Below the pieces are notes generated by a model. It was not told the origin of the DNA, did no database searches, and saw nothing but the letters and a program-made list of their open reading frames with translations. A stretch of DNA of 38,924 nt from NCBI GenBank assembly GCA_900553865.1, contig USFC01000004.1:1-38924 (forward strand), written 5' to 3'. The position numbers and the translations under genes were made by a program. Below are positions 8,332 to 16,634 of this stretch, piece after piece. The number at the start of each line of letters is the position of its first letter. The stretch's first letter is position 1. This DNA is from an uncultured Clostridium sp. (lineage in GTDB: Bacteria > Bacillota > Clostridia > TANB77 > CAG-508).

Positions 8332-9234
8332 ATGAATGAAAAAAATAATATTGCACCAACAAACGAAGAATTAAATGTAGTAAAATATGAAACAGAAAAT
8401 ATTAAAAATTTGATTTATACAATACGAGGAAAGCAGGTTATGATAGATAGTGATGTAGCTATGCTATATCAATGTGAAACAAAATATGTAAATAGGGTAG
8501 TAAAAAGAAATAGCGAAAGATTTCCGGAAGAATTTTGTTTTCAGTTAACAGAAAAAGAATTTTCAAACTTGAGGTGCCAAATTGTCACCTCAAGTTTGAA
8601 AAAACAAAACTACGGAGGAAGAAGGTATTTACCATATGTATTCACAGAACAAGGAATTGCAATGCTTTCAGCATTGCTGAAAAGTGATATAGCAATAAAA
8701 GTTAGTATAAATATTATGAAAGCTTTTATAGAAATGCGAAAGTTTATATTAATTAATGGACAGGTGTTTGATAGATTAACAAATGTAGAATATAAGTTAT
8801 TAGAACAAAATAAAATGCTAACAGGCCATGAAAAAAAGTTTGAAAAAGTTTTTGATGAACTACAAAAAAATAAAGAAACAGAATTTAAACAACAAATTTT
8901 CTTTAATGGGCAAATATATGATGCATATAGTTTAATAATAGATATCATAAAAACAGCCCAAGAGAAAATATTAATTATAGATAATTACGTAGATGACAGT
9001 ATATTAAAAATGTTAGCAAAGAAAAATAAAAATGTAGAAGCAGTCATATTAACATCAGAAAAAAGTAATATATCAAAATTAGATATACAAAAATTTAATA
9101 AAGAATATCCCATTTTAAAATTAGCATATACCAATAAATTTCACGATAGATTTATTGTAATAGATAATAAAGAATTGTATCACTGCCGGTGCCTCACTAA
9201 AAGATTTAGGAAAAAAGTGCTTTGCAATTTCTAA
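8332..9234 (+). CDS. ORF6N domain protein, frameshifted near 3' end
   Basis: The N-terminal half (about residues 22-130) is an ORF6N domain, a KilA-N-related DNA-binding module of phages and mobile elements: IRGKQVMIDSDVAMLYQCETKYVNRVVKRN, then FCFQLTEKEFSNLRCQ and GGRRYLPYVFTEQGIAML. A coiled linker leads to a C-terminal domain (IIKTAQEKILIIDNYVDDSIL to DRFIVIDNKELYHC) that resembles the PLD-like segment often fused to it. After YHC the frame breaks at the CCGG near 9186. Dropping one base would give GASLKDLGKKCFAISKIE and a stop at 9278-9280, the expected family ending. ATG 8332 is preferred over GTG 8323 on RBS spacing. It is either a decayed gene or a consensus error. Confidence 0.85.
   Translation: MNEKNNIAPTNEELNVVKYETENIKNLIYTIRGKQVMIDSDVAMLYQCETKYVNRVVKRNSERFPEEFCFQLTEKEFSNLRCQIVTSSLKKQNYGGRRYLPYVFTEQGIAMLSALLKSDIAIKVSINIMKAFIEMRKFILINGQVFDRLTNVEYKLLEQNKMLTGHEKKFEKVFDELQKNKETEFKQQIFFNGQIYDAYSLIIDIIKTAQEKILIIDNYVDDSILKMLAKKNKNVEAVILTSEKSNISKLDIQKFNKEYPILKLAYTNKFHDRFIVIDNKELYHCRCLTKRFRKKVLCNF
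8560..8602. repeat. Perfect 17-bp inverted repeat inside ORF6N coding sequence
   Basis: TTTTCAAACTTGAGGTG (8560-8576) and its exact reverse complement (8586-8602) are separated by nine bases, within codons for EFSNLRCQIVTSSLKK. A strong hairpin inside a coding region is unusual. The ACTTG core is shared with the promoter operator at 8267-8293. Confidence 0.85.
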
Positions 9235-9322
9235 AATAGAAGATTTGGAATATGTAGAAAAAATTAGTAAGATTAGTTGAAAACACAATAAAATTATGTT
9301 AATAGGTAACAAATAAAAATAG

Positions 9323-9348
9323 AAAGAAGCGGAAAATTCCGCTTCTTT
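9323..9348. terminator. Bidirectional terminator between ORF6N gene and pflB
   Basis: AAAGAAGCGGAA (9323-9334) pairs with TTCCGCTTCTTT (9337-9348), a perfect 12-bp stem with a two-base loop and T-rich flanks on both strands. It ends directly at the pflB stop codon. Confidence 0.85.
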
Positions 9349-11583
9349 TTAAAATTTCTCATGTATTGTTCTATGAATTACATCTAATTGTTGTTCTCTT
9401 GTTAATTTAATAAAGTTTACTGCATAGCCAGATACACGAATTGTAAGTTGTGGGTATTTTTCAGGATGTTCCATTGCATCTTCAAGTAAAGCTCTGTCAA
9501 ATACGTTAACATTAATGTGATGTCCTGTTTGTTTAAAATATCCATCAAGTAGGCTTACTAAGTTATTTACTTGAGTATCTAATTCTTTTCCTAAAGTTCC
9601 TGGTGTAATAGAGAATGTGTATGAAATACCATCTTCTGAATATTCATAAGGTAATTTTGCAATAGAGTTCATAACAGCTACTGCACCATTTGTATCTCTA
9701 CCATGTAATGGATTTGCACCTGGTCCAAAAGGTTCTCCGGCACGTCTTCCGTCTGGTGTATTTCCTGTTGCTTTTCCATATACTACGTTTGATGTAATAG
9801 TTAAAATAGATAATGTATGTTTTGAATTTCTATAAGTATGATGTTTTTGTAATTTTCCTAAGAAAGTTTTTACTATATCTACAGCAATACTATCTACTCT
9901 ATCATCATCATTTCCATATTTAGGAAAGTCTCCTTCAACTTCATAATCGTAAGCTAGGCCAGTTTCATCTCTTAAAACTTTTACTTTTGCATATTTAATA
10001 GCAGATAAAGAATCAGCAACTACTGAAAGTCCTGCAATTCCACATGCCATAGTTCTTAAAATTTCTTTATCATGTAAAGCCATTTCTAATGCTTCATATG
10101 AATATTTGTCATGCATATAATGAATAGCATTTAATGCTTTAATGTATATTTTGGCAACATAGTCCATCATAACATCAAATTTTTCCATAACTTCATCATA
10201 ATTTAAATATTCAGAAGTAATTGGTTCATATTTAGGAGCAACTTGTTTTCCTGTTTTTTCATCTCTACCGCCATTAATAGCGTAAAGAAGAGTTTTAGCT
10301 AAGTTTGCTCTAGCACCAAAGAATTGCATTTGTTTACCAATTTTCATTGCAGATACGCAACATGCAATACCATAGTCATCTCCTAATGTTACTCTCATTA
10401 AATCATCATTTTCATATTGAATAGAAGATGTTTTTACTGAAATTTTAGCAGTATATTTTTTAAAGTTTTCTGGTAATCTTTCAGACCATAAAACTGTTAA
10501 GTTTGGTTCTGGGGCAGGACCTAAGTTTGTTAATGTGTGTAAAACTCTGAAAGAGTTTTTAGTAACTAAAGTTCTACCATCAACACCCATACCACCAACA
10601 CTTTCGGTTACCCAAACAGGGTCTCCACTAAATAGTTCGTTGTATTCTGGTGCACGTAAGAAACGAATCATACGTAATTTCATAACAAAATGATCCATTA
10701 ATTCTTGAGCTTCTTCTTCAGTTAAACTTCCATTTTCTAAATCTCTTTGAATGTAGATATCTAAGAAAGTAGAAGTTCTACCTAAACTCATAGCAGCTCC
10801 ATTTTGGTCTTTAGTTGCAGCTAAATATCCAAAGTATAACCATTGAATAGCTTCTTTTGCATTTGAAGCTGGAACTGAAATATCAAATCCATATCTTGCA
10901 GCCATCTTCTTTAAATCTTCTAAAGCTTTTATTTGGTCATGAATTTCTTCGCGTTCACGAATAATGTCTTCTGTAAATTCATCTACATCTAATATTTCTA
11001 ATTCATGCTTTTTCTCTTCGATTAAAACATCTACACCATAAAGTGCAACACGTCTATAATCACCAATAATTCTTCCACGTCCATATCCGTCTGGAAGACC
11101 AGTAATTAAGTGTGAGCTTCTTGCTGCTCTAATGTCTGGAGTATATACGCTAAATACACCATCATTATGAGTTCTTCTTAAATTATTGTAAATGTAGTCA
11201 GTTTCTTCATCTACTTTGTATCCATAAGATTCACAAGATTTTTCTACTATTTTAATACCACCATTTGGCATAATAGCTCTTTTTAAAGGTGCATCTGTTT
11301 GTAAACCTACAATTTGTTCTAGTTCTTTATTTATATAACCAGCATTATATGCGTTTACTGCAGATGGAGTTTTTGTATCTACATCAAGTACTCCGTTTTC
11401 TCTTTCTTTTTTATAAAGTTCTAAAACTTCATCCCATAATTTTTTAGTTCTTTCAGTTGGTTCTTTTAAGAAAGAATCATCTCCATCATATGGAGTATAA
11501 TTTGCTTGGATAAATCCTCTTACATCAATTTCTTTTGTCCATTCTCCAAGCGGATTAAATCCTTCCCATTGTTTGAAATTCAT
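9349..11583 (-). CDS. pflB: Formate C-acetyltransferase (pyruvate formate-lyase)
   Basis: The 744-residue glycyl radical enzyme converts pyruvate and CoA to acetyl-CoA and formate in anaerobic fermentation. The catalytic cysteine pair is in GIACCVSAMKIG (Cys408, Cys409), and the radical glycine is in RVSGYAVNFIKL (Gly719). Its length and the N-terminal WEGFNPLGEWTKEIDVRGFIQ are typical of true PFL rather than the diol dehydratase relatives. PflA, encoded nearby on the same strand, activates it. AGGAGG precedes the start, and the promoter at 11636-11664 overlaps an inverted repeat that may respond to a redox or carbon regulator. Confidence 0.97.
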   Translation of the reverse strand: MNFKQWEGFNPLGEWTKEIDVRGFIQANYTPYDGDDSFLKEPTERTKKLWDEVLELYKKERENGVLDVDTKTPSAVNAYNAGYINKELEQIVGLQTDAPLKRAIMPNGGIKIVEKSCESYGYKVDEETDYIYNNLRRTHNDGVFSVYTPDIRAARSSHLITGLPDGYGRGRIIGDYRRVALYGVDVLIEEKKHELEILDVDEFTEDIIREREEIHDQIKALEDLKKMAARYGFDISVPASNAKEAIQWLYFGYLAATKDQNGAAMSLGRTSTFLDIYIQRDLENGSLTEEEAQELMDHFVMKLRMIRFLRAPEYNELFSGDPVWVTESVGGMGVDGRTLVTKNSFRVLHTLTNLGPAPEPNLTVLWSERLPENFKKYTAKISVKTSSIQYENDDLMRVTLGDDYGIACCVSAMKIGKQMQFFGARANLAKTLLYAINGGRDEKTGKQVAPKYEPITSEYLNYDEVMEKFDVMMDYVAKIYIKALNAIHYMHDKYSYEALEMALHDKEILRTMACGIAGLSVVADSLSAIKYAKVKVLRDETGLAYDYEVEGDFPKYGNDDDRVDSIAVDIVKTFLGKLQKHHTYRNSKHTLSILTITSNVVYGKATGNTPDGRRAGEPFGPGANPLHGRDTNGAVAVMNSIAKLPYEYSEDGISYTFSITPGTLGKELDTQVNNLVSLLDGYFKQTGHHINVNVFDRALLEDAMEHPEKYPQLTIRVSGYAVNFIKLTREQQLDVIHRTIHEKF

Positions 11584-11635
11584 AATAAATCCTCCTTATT
11601 TTATTATTAGTTAATTTTTTAACAAATACATTTTT

Positions 11636-11685
11636 ATAGTAACATAAAAAGAGGCATTTTTCAAGAATTTTTTACTGAAAAATGC
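11636..11685 (-). promoter_or_regulatory. pflB promoter with overlapping inverted repeat
   Basis: Read on the minus strand, TTGAAA (11664-11659) and TACTAT (11641-11636) stand 17 bases apart. GCATTTTTCA (11654-11663) and TGAAAAATGC (11676-11685) are a perfect 10-bp inverted repeat over and upstream of the -35, a candidate operator. The regulator is unknown; the XRE genes next door are possible. Confidence 0.65.
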
Positions 11686-11756
11686 TGGAAATAGTTATAG
11701 ATTGCAAACTACTATATTAAATAGTTACTTAAGATAGAGTGAGTGTAGGGGAAAAA

Positions 11757-12083
11757 TTAATTTTCATCTAAAATAACTTTTATTATATTATAAATCAATT
11801 TTTGTTGTTTAGGCGAACACATTCTTAATAAATTGTTAAACTCATTATTTAAGTATTTTTCAGAATTGTTAGAAACACCATTTAAAATTTCACCTTCAGT
11901 AATATTTAAAATATTACATATTTGAGATAACCTTTCTAAATTTATATGTATTTTGCCGGTTTCTATTTTACTTAAATAAGCAATAGAAACGTCCATTTGT
12001 TCTACTAACTTTTCTTGAGTTAATCCTTTTTTCTTTCTGGCTTCTTTAATTCTTTTACCTATTATAGAAAAATCTACAGCCAT
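11757..12083 (-). CDS. XRE-family HTH regulator (copy 1)
   Basis: The 108-residue protein has a Cro/C1-type helix-turn-helix in its first 65 residues (IGKRIKEARKKKGLTQEKL...VSIAYLSKIETGKIHINLERLSQICNIL). A short C-terminal segment ends NNLLRMCSPKQQKLIYNIIKVILDE. It is a paralogue of the gene at 12313-12639, of the same length and with the same C-terminal motif, so a local duplication is likely. It is probably a DNA-binding repressor or activator; the targets are not known, though pflB is the adjacent divergent-facing upstream region. The Shine-Dalgarno is AAAGGGTGAT. Confidence 0.9.
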   Translation of the reverse strand: MAVDFSIIGKRIKEARKKKGLTQEKLVEQMDVSIAYLSKIETGKIHINLERLSQICNILNITEGEILNGVSNNSEKYLNNEFNNLLRMCSPKQQKLIYNIIKVILDEN

Positions 12084-12274
12084 AAAATCACCCTTTCATT
12101 TTTTTGTGGCAAAGCAAAAAATATAAAATTAATGCTTCACTATTTTATAAAAATAGCATAGATAGGGTAAATTTTACAGATAACAATATATCAAATTGGA
12201 ATAATAGTTCAAAAGAAACAAACTAGATATAATTAATATTTTTAGATAAAGAAATGTGTAAGCTATATAAAAAT

Positions 12275-12306
12275 AAGCCTTCCGTATTGTTTAATAAGGA
12301 AGACTT
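12275..12306 (-). terminator. Terminator after XRE copy 2
   Basis: On the minus strand AAGTCTTCC pairs with GGAAGGCTT (12306-12298 with 12283-12275) and is followed by a T-rich stretch. It lies just after the stop of the 12313-12639 gene. Confidence 0.65.
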
Positions 12307-12312
12307 AATAAT

Positions 12313-12639
12313 TTATTTACTTTGAGTTATTACTTTGGCTATATCGTAAATTAACTTTTGCTTTTCAGCAGAACAATTTTTTAATAAATCAGCAAATTCA
12401 TTATTTAAATATCTTGCAGAAATGTTAGATGAACCATTTAAAATCTCGCCTTCAGTAACATCTAAAATTTGGCAAATTTGACTTAGTCTTTTTAAATTTA
12501 TTTGAGAATTACCTCTTTCAATTCTGCTTAAAAATGCAACAGAAACGTCAATTTGCTCTGCCAATTGTTCTTGTGTTAAATTTTTTTCTTTTCTAGCTCT
12601 TTTTAATCTACTACCTATAACTGTATAATCTACTGCCAT
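12313..12639 (-). CDS. XRE-family HTH regulator (copy 2)
   Basis: The 108-residue paralogue of the preceding regulator shares the start MAVD, the HTH (IGSRLKRARKEKNLTQEQLAEQ...VAFLSRIERGNSQINLKRLSQIC) and the tail NNEFADLLKNCSAEKQKLIYDIAKVI. Both copies are intact, so they may have split into different target sets or form mixed dimers. It has its own terminator downstream and the RBS AAAGGATG upstream, so it is a separate transcription unit. Confidence 0.9.
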   Translation of the reverse strand: MAVDYTVIGSRLKRARKEKNLTQEQLAEQIDVSVAFLSRIERGNSQINLKRLSQICQILDVTEGEILNGSSNISARYLNNEFADLLKNCSAEKQKLIYDIAKVITQSK

Positions 12640-13035
12640 AGAAACACATCCTTTCTAGTTTAATTCAAGCGTAAAAGTTTATCTATTTGGAATATAACAT
12701 TGAAACAACTGGGGTTACAGAAACTAAAAAGTAAAGATAAACGACTGAATAATATTCAAAAGGTATTTTTTCAAAAAAATTAAAAAATATTCGAAAAATG
12801 CAAAAATAGGAATGACATTTTTGCCACAATTTTAATATTAATAGTGATGCCATTTTTAGTTATAAAAAACATCACTTTTGACATAAGAAAAAAGCTACTA
12901 AAAAGTAGCTTAAAAAGATAAAAAAATTTGCTAAATATTTTATACAAATTTTATGTAATAAAATTGGGCGAGCGAACAAAAAAGAGGCACGAAAAATTTG
13001 CTAAAATACTTAAAAATGTTAATTGTGCTTTTTTG
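12640..13035. other. Intergenic stretch, no gene seen; terminator at 12892-12911
   Basis: These 396 bases hold no convincing reading frame. The one clear element is AAGCTACT-AAAA-AGTAGCTT (12892-12911). On the minus strand it is followed by six T, a terminator for the DNA-repair pair at 13036-15105. The rest is A/T-rich. Confidence 0.6.
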
Positions 13036-13794
13036 TTATTTTAATTCTACTAAATCTTGCCAATATTTTTTAGGCATATATTGCATTTGAAGTCTTTTGT
13101 TTGTTCTTTCTTTAATAGCAATAGTTTTAAAAAAGGAAGACCATAACTCTTGATATTTTTGCTCTTCATCTGAAATATCAAAAGCAGGTATAGAAAAATT
13201 ATCAATTATTTTATATTCTTTAGTATTATAGAGAAATGCAATATTTCTATTTTTGTCGTGAATAATAAAGTTTTGAGTAGGTAACCTATTTATAAAATGA
13301 TGCCCTAAATTTTCGGCTATATTGTTATCAGGATGAATAGAAGCATAAAATAGATTTTCTTTTATTTGAATAAAACGAAGTAATCCCTTAAATTTATGAG
13401 CTTCATGTAACATTTTTTTTCTCATAGAATGTACAGCAAATACAAAATCTATAGAAAGCATAGTATCAATTTTAGGGCCAATAACGAAGCCGTTTAAAAG
13501 ATATTTTACAATATTAATCTCTTTATTTTGGGTATTAGAAAGAAAAGCATAATAACTGTTATATAAAGTATCATAAGAAATACTTTTAATAATTCCGTTA
13601 AATATTCTATCAGAATGTTCATAATTAGTTATTTGCTCTTCAATTTCATCCAAAAAATTTATTTCTAAATTACTTTTTTCTACAATTTTTAAAGGTATAT
13701 TTTTATTTATATAACAATTGAAAACAATACTAAGAAGCCCTTCAAAAGAGCCATCATATACATAAGTTTTATTTATAGTACGCCAGTTAAACAT
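13036..13794 (-). CDS. TIGR03915-type DNA metabolism protein (DUF4130)
   Basis: The 252-residue protein matches the family found beside the radical SAM gene of the TIGR03916 type. The N-terminus is YVYDGSFEGLLSIVFNCY and later segments include RFIQIKENLFYASIHPDNNIAENLGHHFINRLPTQNFIIHDKNRNIAFLYN. The DUF4130 fold has been related to uracil-DNA-glycosylase-like proteins; a role in DNA repair with the radical SAM partner is proposed from gene pairing, not proven. It overlaps the upstream gene by 22 bases, which suggests translational coupling. Confidence 0.85.
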   Translation of the reverse strand: MFNWRTINKTYVYDGSFEGLLSIVFNCYINKNIPLKIVEKSNLEINFLDEIEEQITNYEHSDRIFNGIIKSISYDTLYNSYYAFLSNTQNKEINIVKYLLNGFVIGPKIDTMLSIDFVFAVHSMRKKMLHEAHKFKGLLRFIQIKENLFYASIHPDNNIAENLGHHFINRLPTQNFIIHDKNRNIAFLYNTKEYKIIDNFSIPAFDISDEEQKYQELWSSFFKTIAIKERTNKRLQMQYMPKKYWQDLVELK

Positions 13795-15105
13795 TTTTGC
13801 TTATCCTCCTTTGTGGGTGAAAGTGCGTCAAAAATAAAATTATCTGCATTTGAAATATTATCAAATAAAGAAGTCTGCACATAGTTTAAAAAAGAGGTGG
13901 AGGTACGCTCTAAAAAAAATAGATTTTGAGCAATAAAATTCTCGTTAAAATGTTTAATAGGGTCATAATATTTTCCATTACAAGTAATAAAATAACGAGC
14001 ACGTTTTAATACAATTCCAAGTTTTTTTAAATTCTCAAAAGTTAAGTTAAATTCTCTTCTTGCAGTAATAATACGTTTAGCACTAATAACACCAATTCCA
14101 GGAACTTTTAATAAAGTATTATAGTCAGCTTTATTAATTTCTACAGGAAAATGTTGAAGGTTACGAAGAGCCCAATCACATTTGGGATCTAACATAGTAT
14201 GAAAATTTGGATGAGTTTCATCTAATAAGTCGTCAATTTTAAAACCATAAAAACGAATAAGCCAATCTGCTTGATAAAGCCTATTTTCTCGAAGAAGAGG
14301 TGGAGAAGAAAGAGCAGGTAAATTGCTATCTTCATTAATAGAAACATAGGCAGAATAATAAACACGCTTTAAACTTAATTTATTATATAAACTTTCAGAC
14401 AATTTCATAATTTTCAAATCTGTTTCAGGAGTTGCACCTACAATTAACTGAGTAGTTTGACCTGCTGGCACAAATTTTTCTTTGTGTTTTGATTTTTCTT
14501 GTTTAGAAATGCTTATTTCCTTTGAAATATATTGCATAGGGGTTAAAATTCCTACTTTTTCCTTCTGTGGAGCTAAAAGTTTTAGGCTATCATTAGAAGG
14601 AAGTTCAATGTTAATGCTTGTTCTATCTACTAAAAGACCTAATTTATCAATTAATTCTTTACTTGCACCAGGGATAGTTTTTACGTGGATATAACCATTA
14701 AAATTATATTCTTTTCTTAATATAAAAATTGCTTCATATAAGAGTTCCATTGTGTAGTCTGGATTTTTTATTACAGCAGAACTTAAAAATAAACCTTCTA
14801 TATAATTACGTTTATAAAAGGCAATAGTTAAATCAGCAATTTCTCTAGGCGTAAAGGTAGCTCTTTTAACAGAATTTGTACATCTGTTAATACAATACTT
14901 ACAATCATAAATGCAAGCGTTGCTCATTAGAATTTTAAGAAGAGAAATACATCTGCCATCAGCTCCGCCAACTATGGCAAATGCCAGAAACATCTCCGTT
15001 TCCAATTCCATCCTTTGTATTTGAACGTCTGCTTCCAGAAGAACTACAAGAAGCATCATATTTTGCCGAATCTGCTAATATTTTTAATTTTTCAAGAATA
15101 TCCAT
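13773..15105 (-). CDS. Putative DNA modification/repair radical SAM protein, frameshifted
   Basis: This is a TIGR03916-type radical SAM protein with the cluster motif CIYDCKYCINR. Its C-terminal helix-hairpin-helix (LLKVPGIGVISAKRIITARREF) binds DNA non-specifically. The single open frame runs only to 15059 and starts with an uncharacteristic N-terminus. The expected N-terminus (MDILEKLKILADSAKYDASC...GDVSGICHSW) is in another frame from ATG 15105. It joins at the TTGGCGGAGC spot near 14962-14968, where one extra base separates HSW from ADGRC. So the gene is frameshifted or the consensus has an error. It forms an overlapping pair with the TIGR03915-type gene downstream. Confidence 0.85.
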
Positions 15106-15332
15106 TTAATTTCACTCTTTTTTATAAATATTTAGGTTTTTTAATAAGGCTGCACCTATAAACCTTTGTAGCATTTTAAACTACAAAAGAATGTTCGTAC
15201 AATAATATAACATAATGCACTAAAAATGTCAAACAAAAATTCGCAAAATTTAGAATAATATAAAGAATTTTTTGTGGACACAAAGAATTGGCGTAATTAT
15301 TTGACATTAGTAAAAAATTTCTTACCTAAATT

Positions 15333-15360
15333 TTGACTTTTTAATTCAAGGTGTTATAAT
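15333..15360 (+). promoter_or_regulatory. SigA-type promoter of trmL
   Basis: TTGACT (15333-15338), a 16-base spacer and TATAAT (15355-15360) stand 34 bases before the trmL start. The remaining bases from 15106 show no gene. Confidence 0.7.
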
Positions 15361-15394
15361 AATAATGTAATTTTTTATGATAGGAGAAATTTAA

Positions 15395-15895
15395 ATGAAG
15401 ATTAACATTGTAATGGTGGAACCAGAAATACCACAAAATACAGGAAATATAGCAAGAACATGTGCAGCAACAGGAGGAAAATTACATTTAGTTGAGCCAT
15501 TAGGTTTTGAAATAACAGACAAAACCCTAAAAAGAGCAGGACTTGATTATTGGGATAAATTAGATATAGAAAAACACTCATCTTTAGAAGAATTCTTAAA
15601 TAAATATAAACCAGAAGAAAACAATATGTATTTTGTAACCACAAAAGGACAAACTTGTTATTCAGATGTAGAGTACGAAAAATTTGATGAAGTATTTTTA
15701 TTATTTGGAAAAGAAACAAAAGGGTTACCAGAAGACTTACTAAAAAAATATTTAGACAAAACAATTAGAATTCCAATGAGAAGTATGCTTCGTTCTTTAA
15801 ATTTATCTAATTCAGTAGCAATAGTTATATATGAAGTCTTAAGGCACAAAAACTTTGAAAACTTAGAAGAAACAAGCGAATATTTTAATAAATAA
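15395..15895 (+). CDS. trmL: tRNA (cytidine(34)-2'-O)-methyltransferase
   Basis: The 166-residue SPOUT-fold methyltransferase has the knot motifs in order: VEPEIPQNTGNIARTC at the N-terminus, LLFGKETKGLP and the C-terminal IPMRSMLRSLNLSNSVAIVIYE, which binds SAM. TrmL methylates the wobble ribose of tRNA-Leu isoacceptors. The length matches the minimal family. It is transcribed alone between its promoter and the terminator at 15969-16020. The start ATG follows TAGGAGAA. Confidence 0.95.
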   Translation: MKINIVMVEPEIPQNTGNIARTCAATGGKLHLVEPLGFEITDKTLKRAGLDYWDKLDIEKHSSLEEFLNKYKPEENNMYFVTTKGQTCYSDVEYEKFDEVFLLFGKETKGLPEDLLKKYLDKTIRIPMRSMLRSLNLSNSVAIVIYEVLRHKNFENLEETSEYFNK

Positions 15896-15968
15896 ATTTG
15901 CTACAAGTAGGGGCAAATCTATTAGCCTTTTTGTGGTAAAAAGGGTGGCACTCTTGCCATAAAGTAAG

Positions 15969-16020
15969 ACCTCCATTAATAAAGTAAGAATAGTAATATT
16001 ACTTAATTAACAGAGGTTTT
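15969..16020. terminator. Terminator between trmL and coat genes
   Basis: ACCTC (15969-15973) pairs with GAGGT (16013-16017). Inner ATTAA/TTAAT and AAGTAA/TTACTT pairings extend the stem, and a T-run follows. It serves the convergent trmL and coat-protein units. Confidence 0.7.
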
Positions 16021-16025
16021 AAATT

Positions 16026-16271
16026 TTATTTACCCATGAAATTTTGTTTAACAGTATCAATTTTAGTTTGTTCAGCAGTATCAGTTTTATACCATCCTTT
16101 TTCTTTCATAAGATTATAAATTTTATTTTGAATATTTAAAGATTCATTTAAAGCATCTTTAAAAGCCATGTGAACTTCAGCAGTAGAAGATTCTATTGTT
16201 CCATGAAGATATAAATCACATACACCTTTAATTACTAATAATTCATTTTCAATTAAATCTCTATCTTCCAT
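16026..16271 (-). CDS. CotF-like spore coat protein
   Basis: The 81-residue protein resembles the coat F domain: LIENELLVIKGVCDLYLHGTIESSTAEVHMAFKDALNESLNIQNKIYNLMKEKGWY. Such small helical proteins are found in spore coats of Bacilli and Clostridia. It follows a second small gene of related type by nine bases on the same strand, so the two form an operon. The start follows AGGAGGTACTT. A mother-cell sigma factor probably drives it, but I could not point to a clear promoter. Confidence 0.8.
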   Translation of the reverse strand: MEDRDLIENELLVIKGVCDLYLHGTIESSTAEVHMAFKDALNESLNIQNKIYNLMKEKGWYKTDTAEQTKIDTVKQNFMGK

Positions 16272-16280
16272 AAGTACCTC

Positions 16281-16454
16281 CTATAATAAATTTAAAAATT
16301 TGTTAAATAAATCAGTATGCTTTTGTTCTAACTCTGCTACATAAGTAGAAAGAGTAGGATCTGTTAATTGAGAAGAAGTTTTTTTAGCACATGTTTTCAT
16401 AAAACATTCATGGCCTAAAGCATCTTCAACATATAAAAGCTCTTTACTTGTCAT
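16281..16454 (-). CDS. Small spore coat-associated protein (CotF-like)
   Basis: The 57-residue helical protein starts MTSKELLYVEDALGHECFMKTCAKK and ends ELEQKHTDLFNKFLNLL, a pattern common in clostridial small coat proteins paired with a CotF-domain gene. I chose ATG 16454 rather than the longer frame to 16484 because GGTGGTGAT stands before 16454. It is the first gene of the two-gene coat unit. Confidence 0.7.
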   Translation of the reverse strand: MTSKELLYVEDALGHECFMKTCAKKTSSQLTDPTLSTYVAELEQKHTDLFNKFLNLL

Positions 16455-16587
16455 ATTATCACCACCTAAATGAATTATTGCCAAAGAAGGAGAAAATATA
16501 CCAATAGAAAAAATTACTTTAAATTAATGTTCAATTCATAAAGTTTATAATATCGATTTTCGTGATAAATGTTAAATTAAAATTGTA

Positions 16588-16616
16588 TTGTAAAAAAATA
16601 TTAGATATGATATTAT
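16588..16616 (+). promoter_or_regulatory. Promoter before the 744-residue protein gene
   Basis: TTGTAA (16588-16593), a 17-base spacer and TATTAT (16611-16616) stand 19 bases before the start. Confidence 0.55.
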
Positions 16617-16634
16617 GCTCTTGGAGAGATATAA

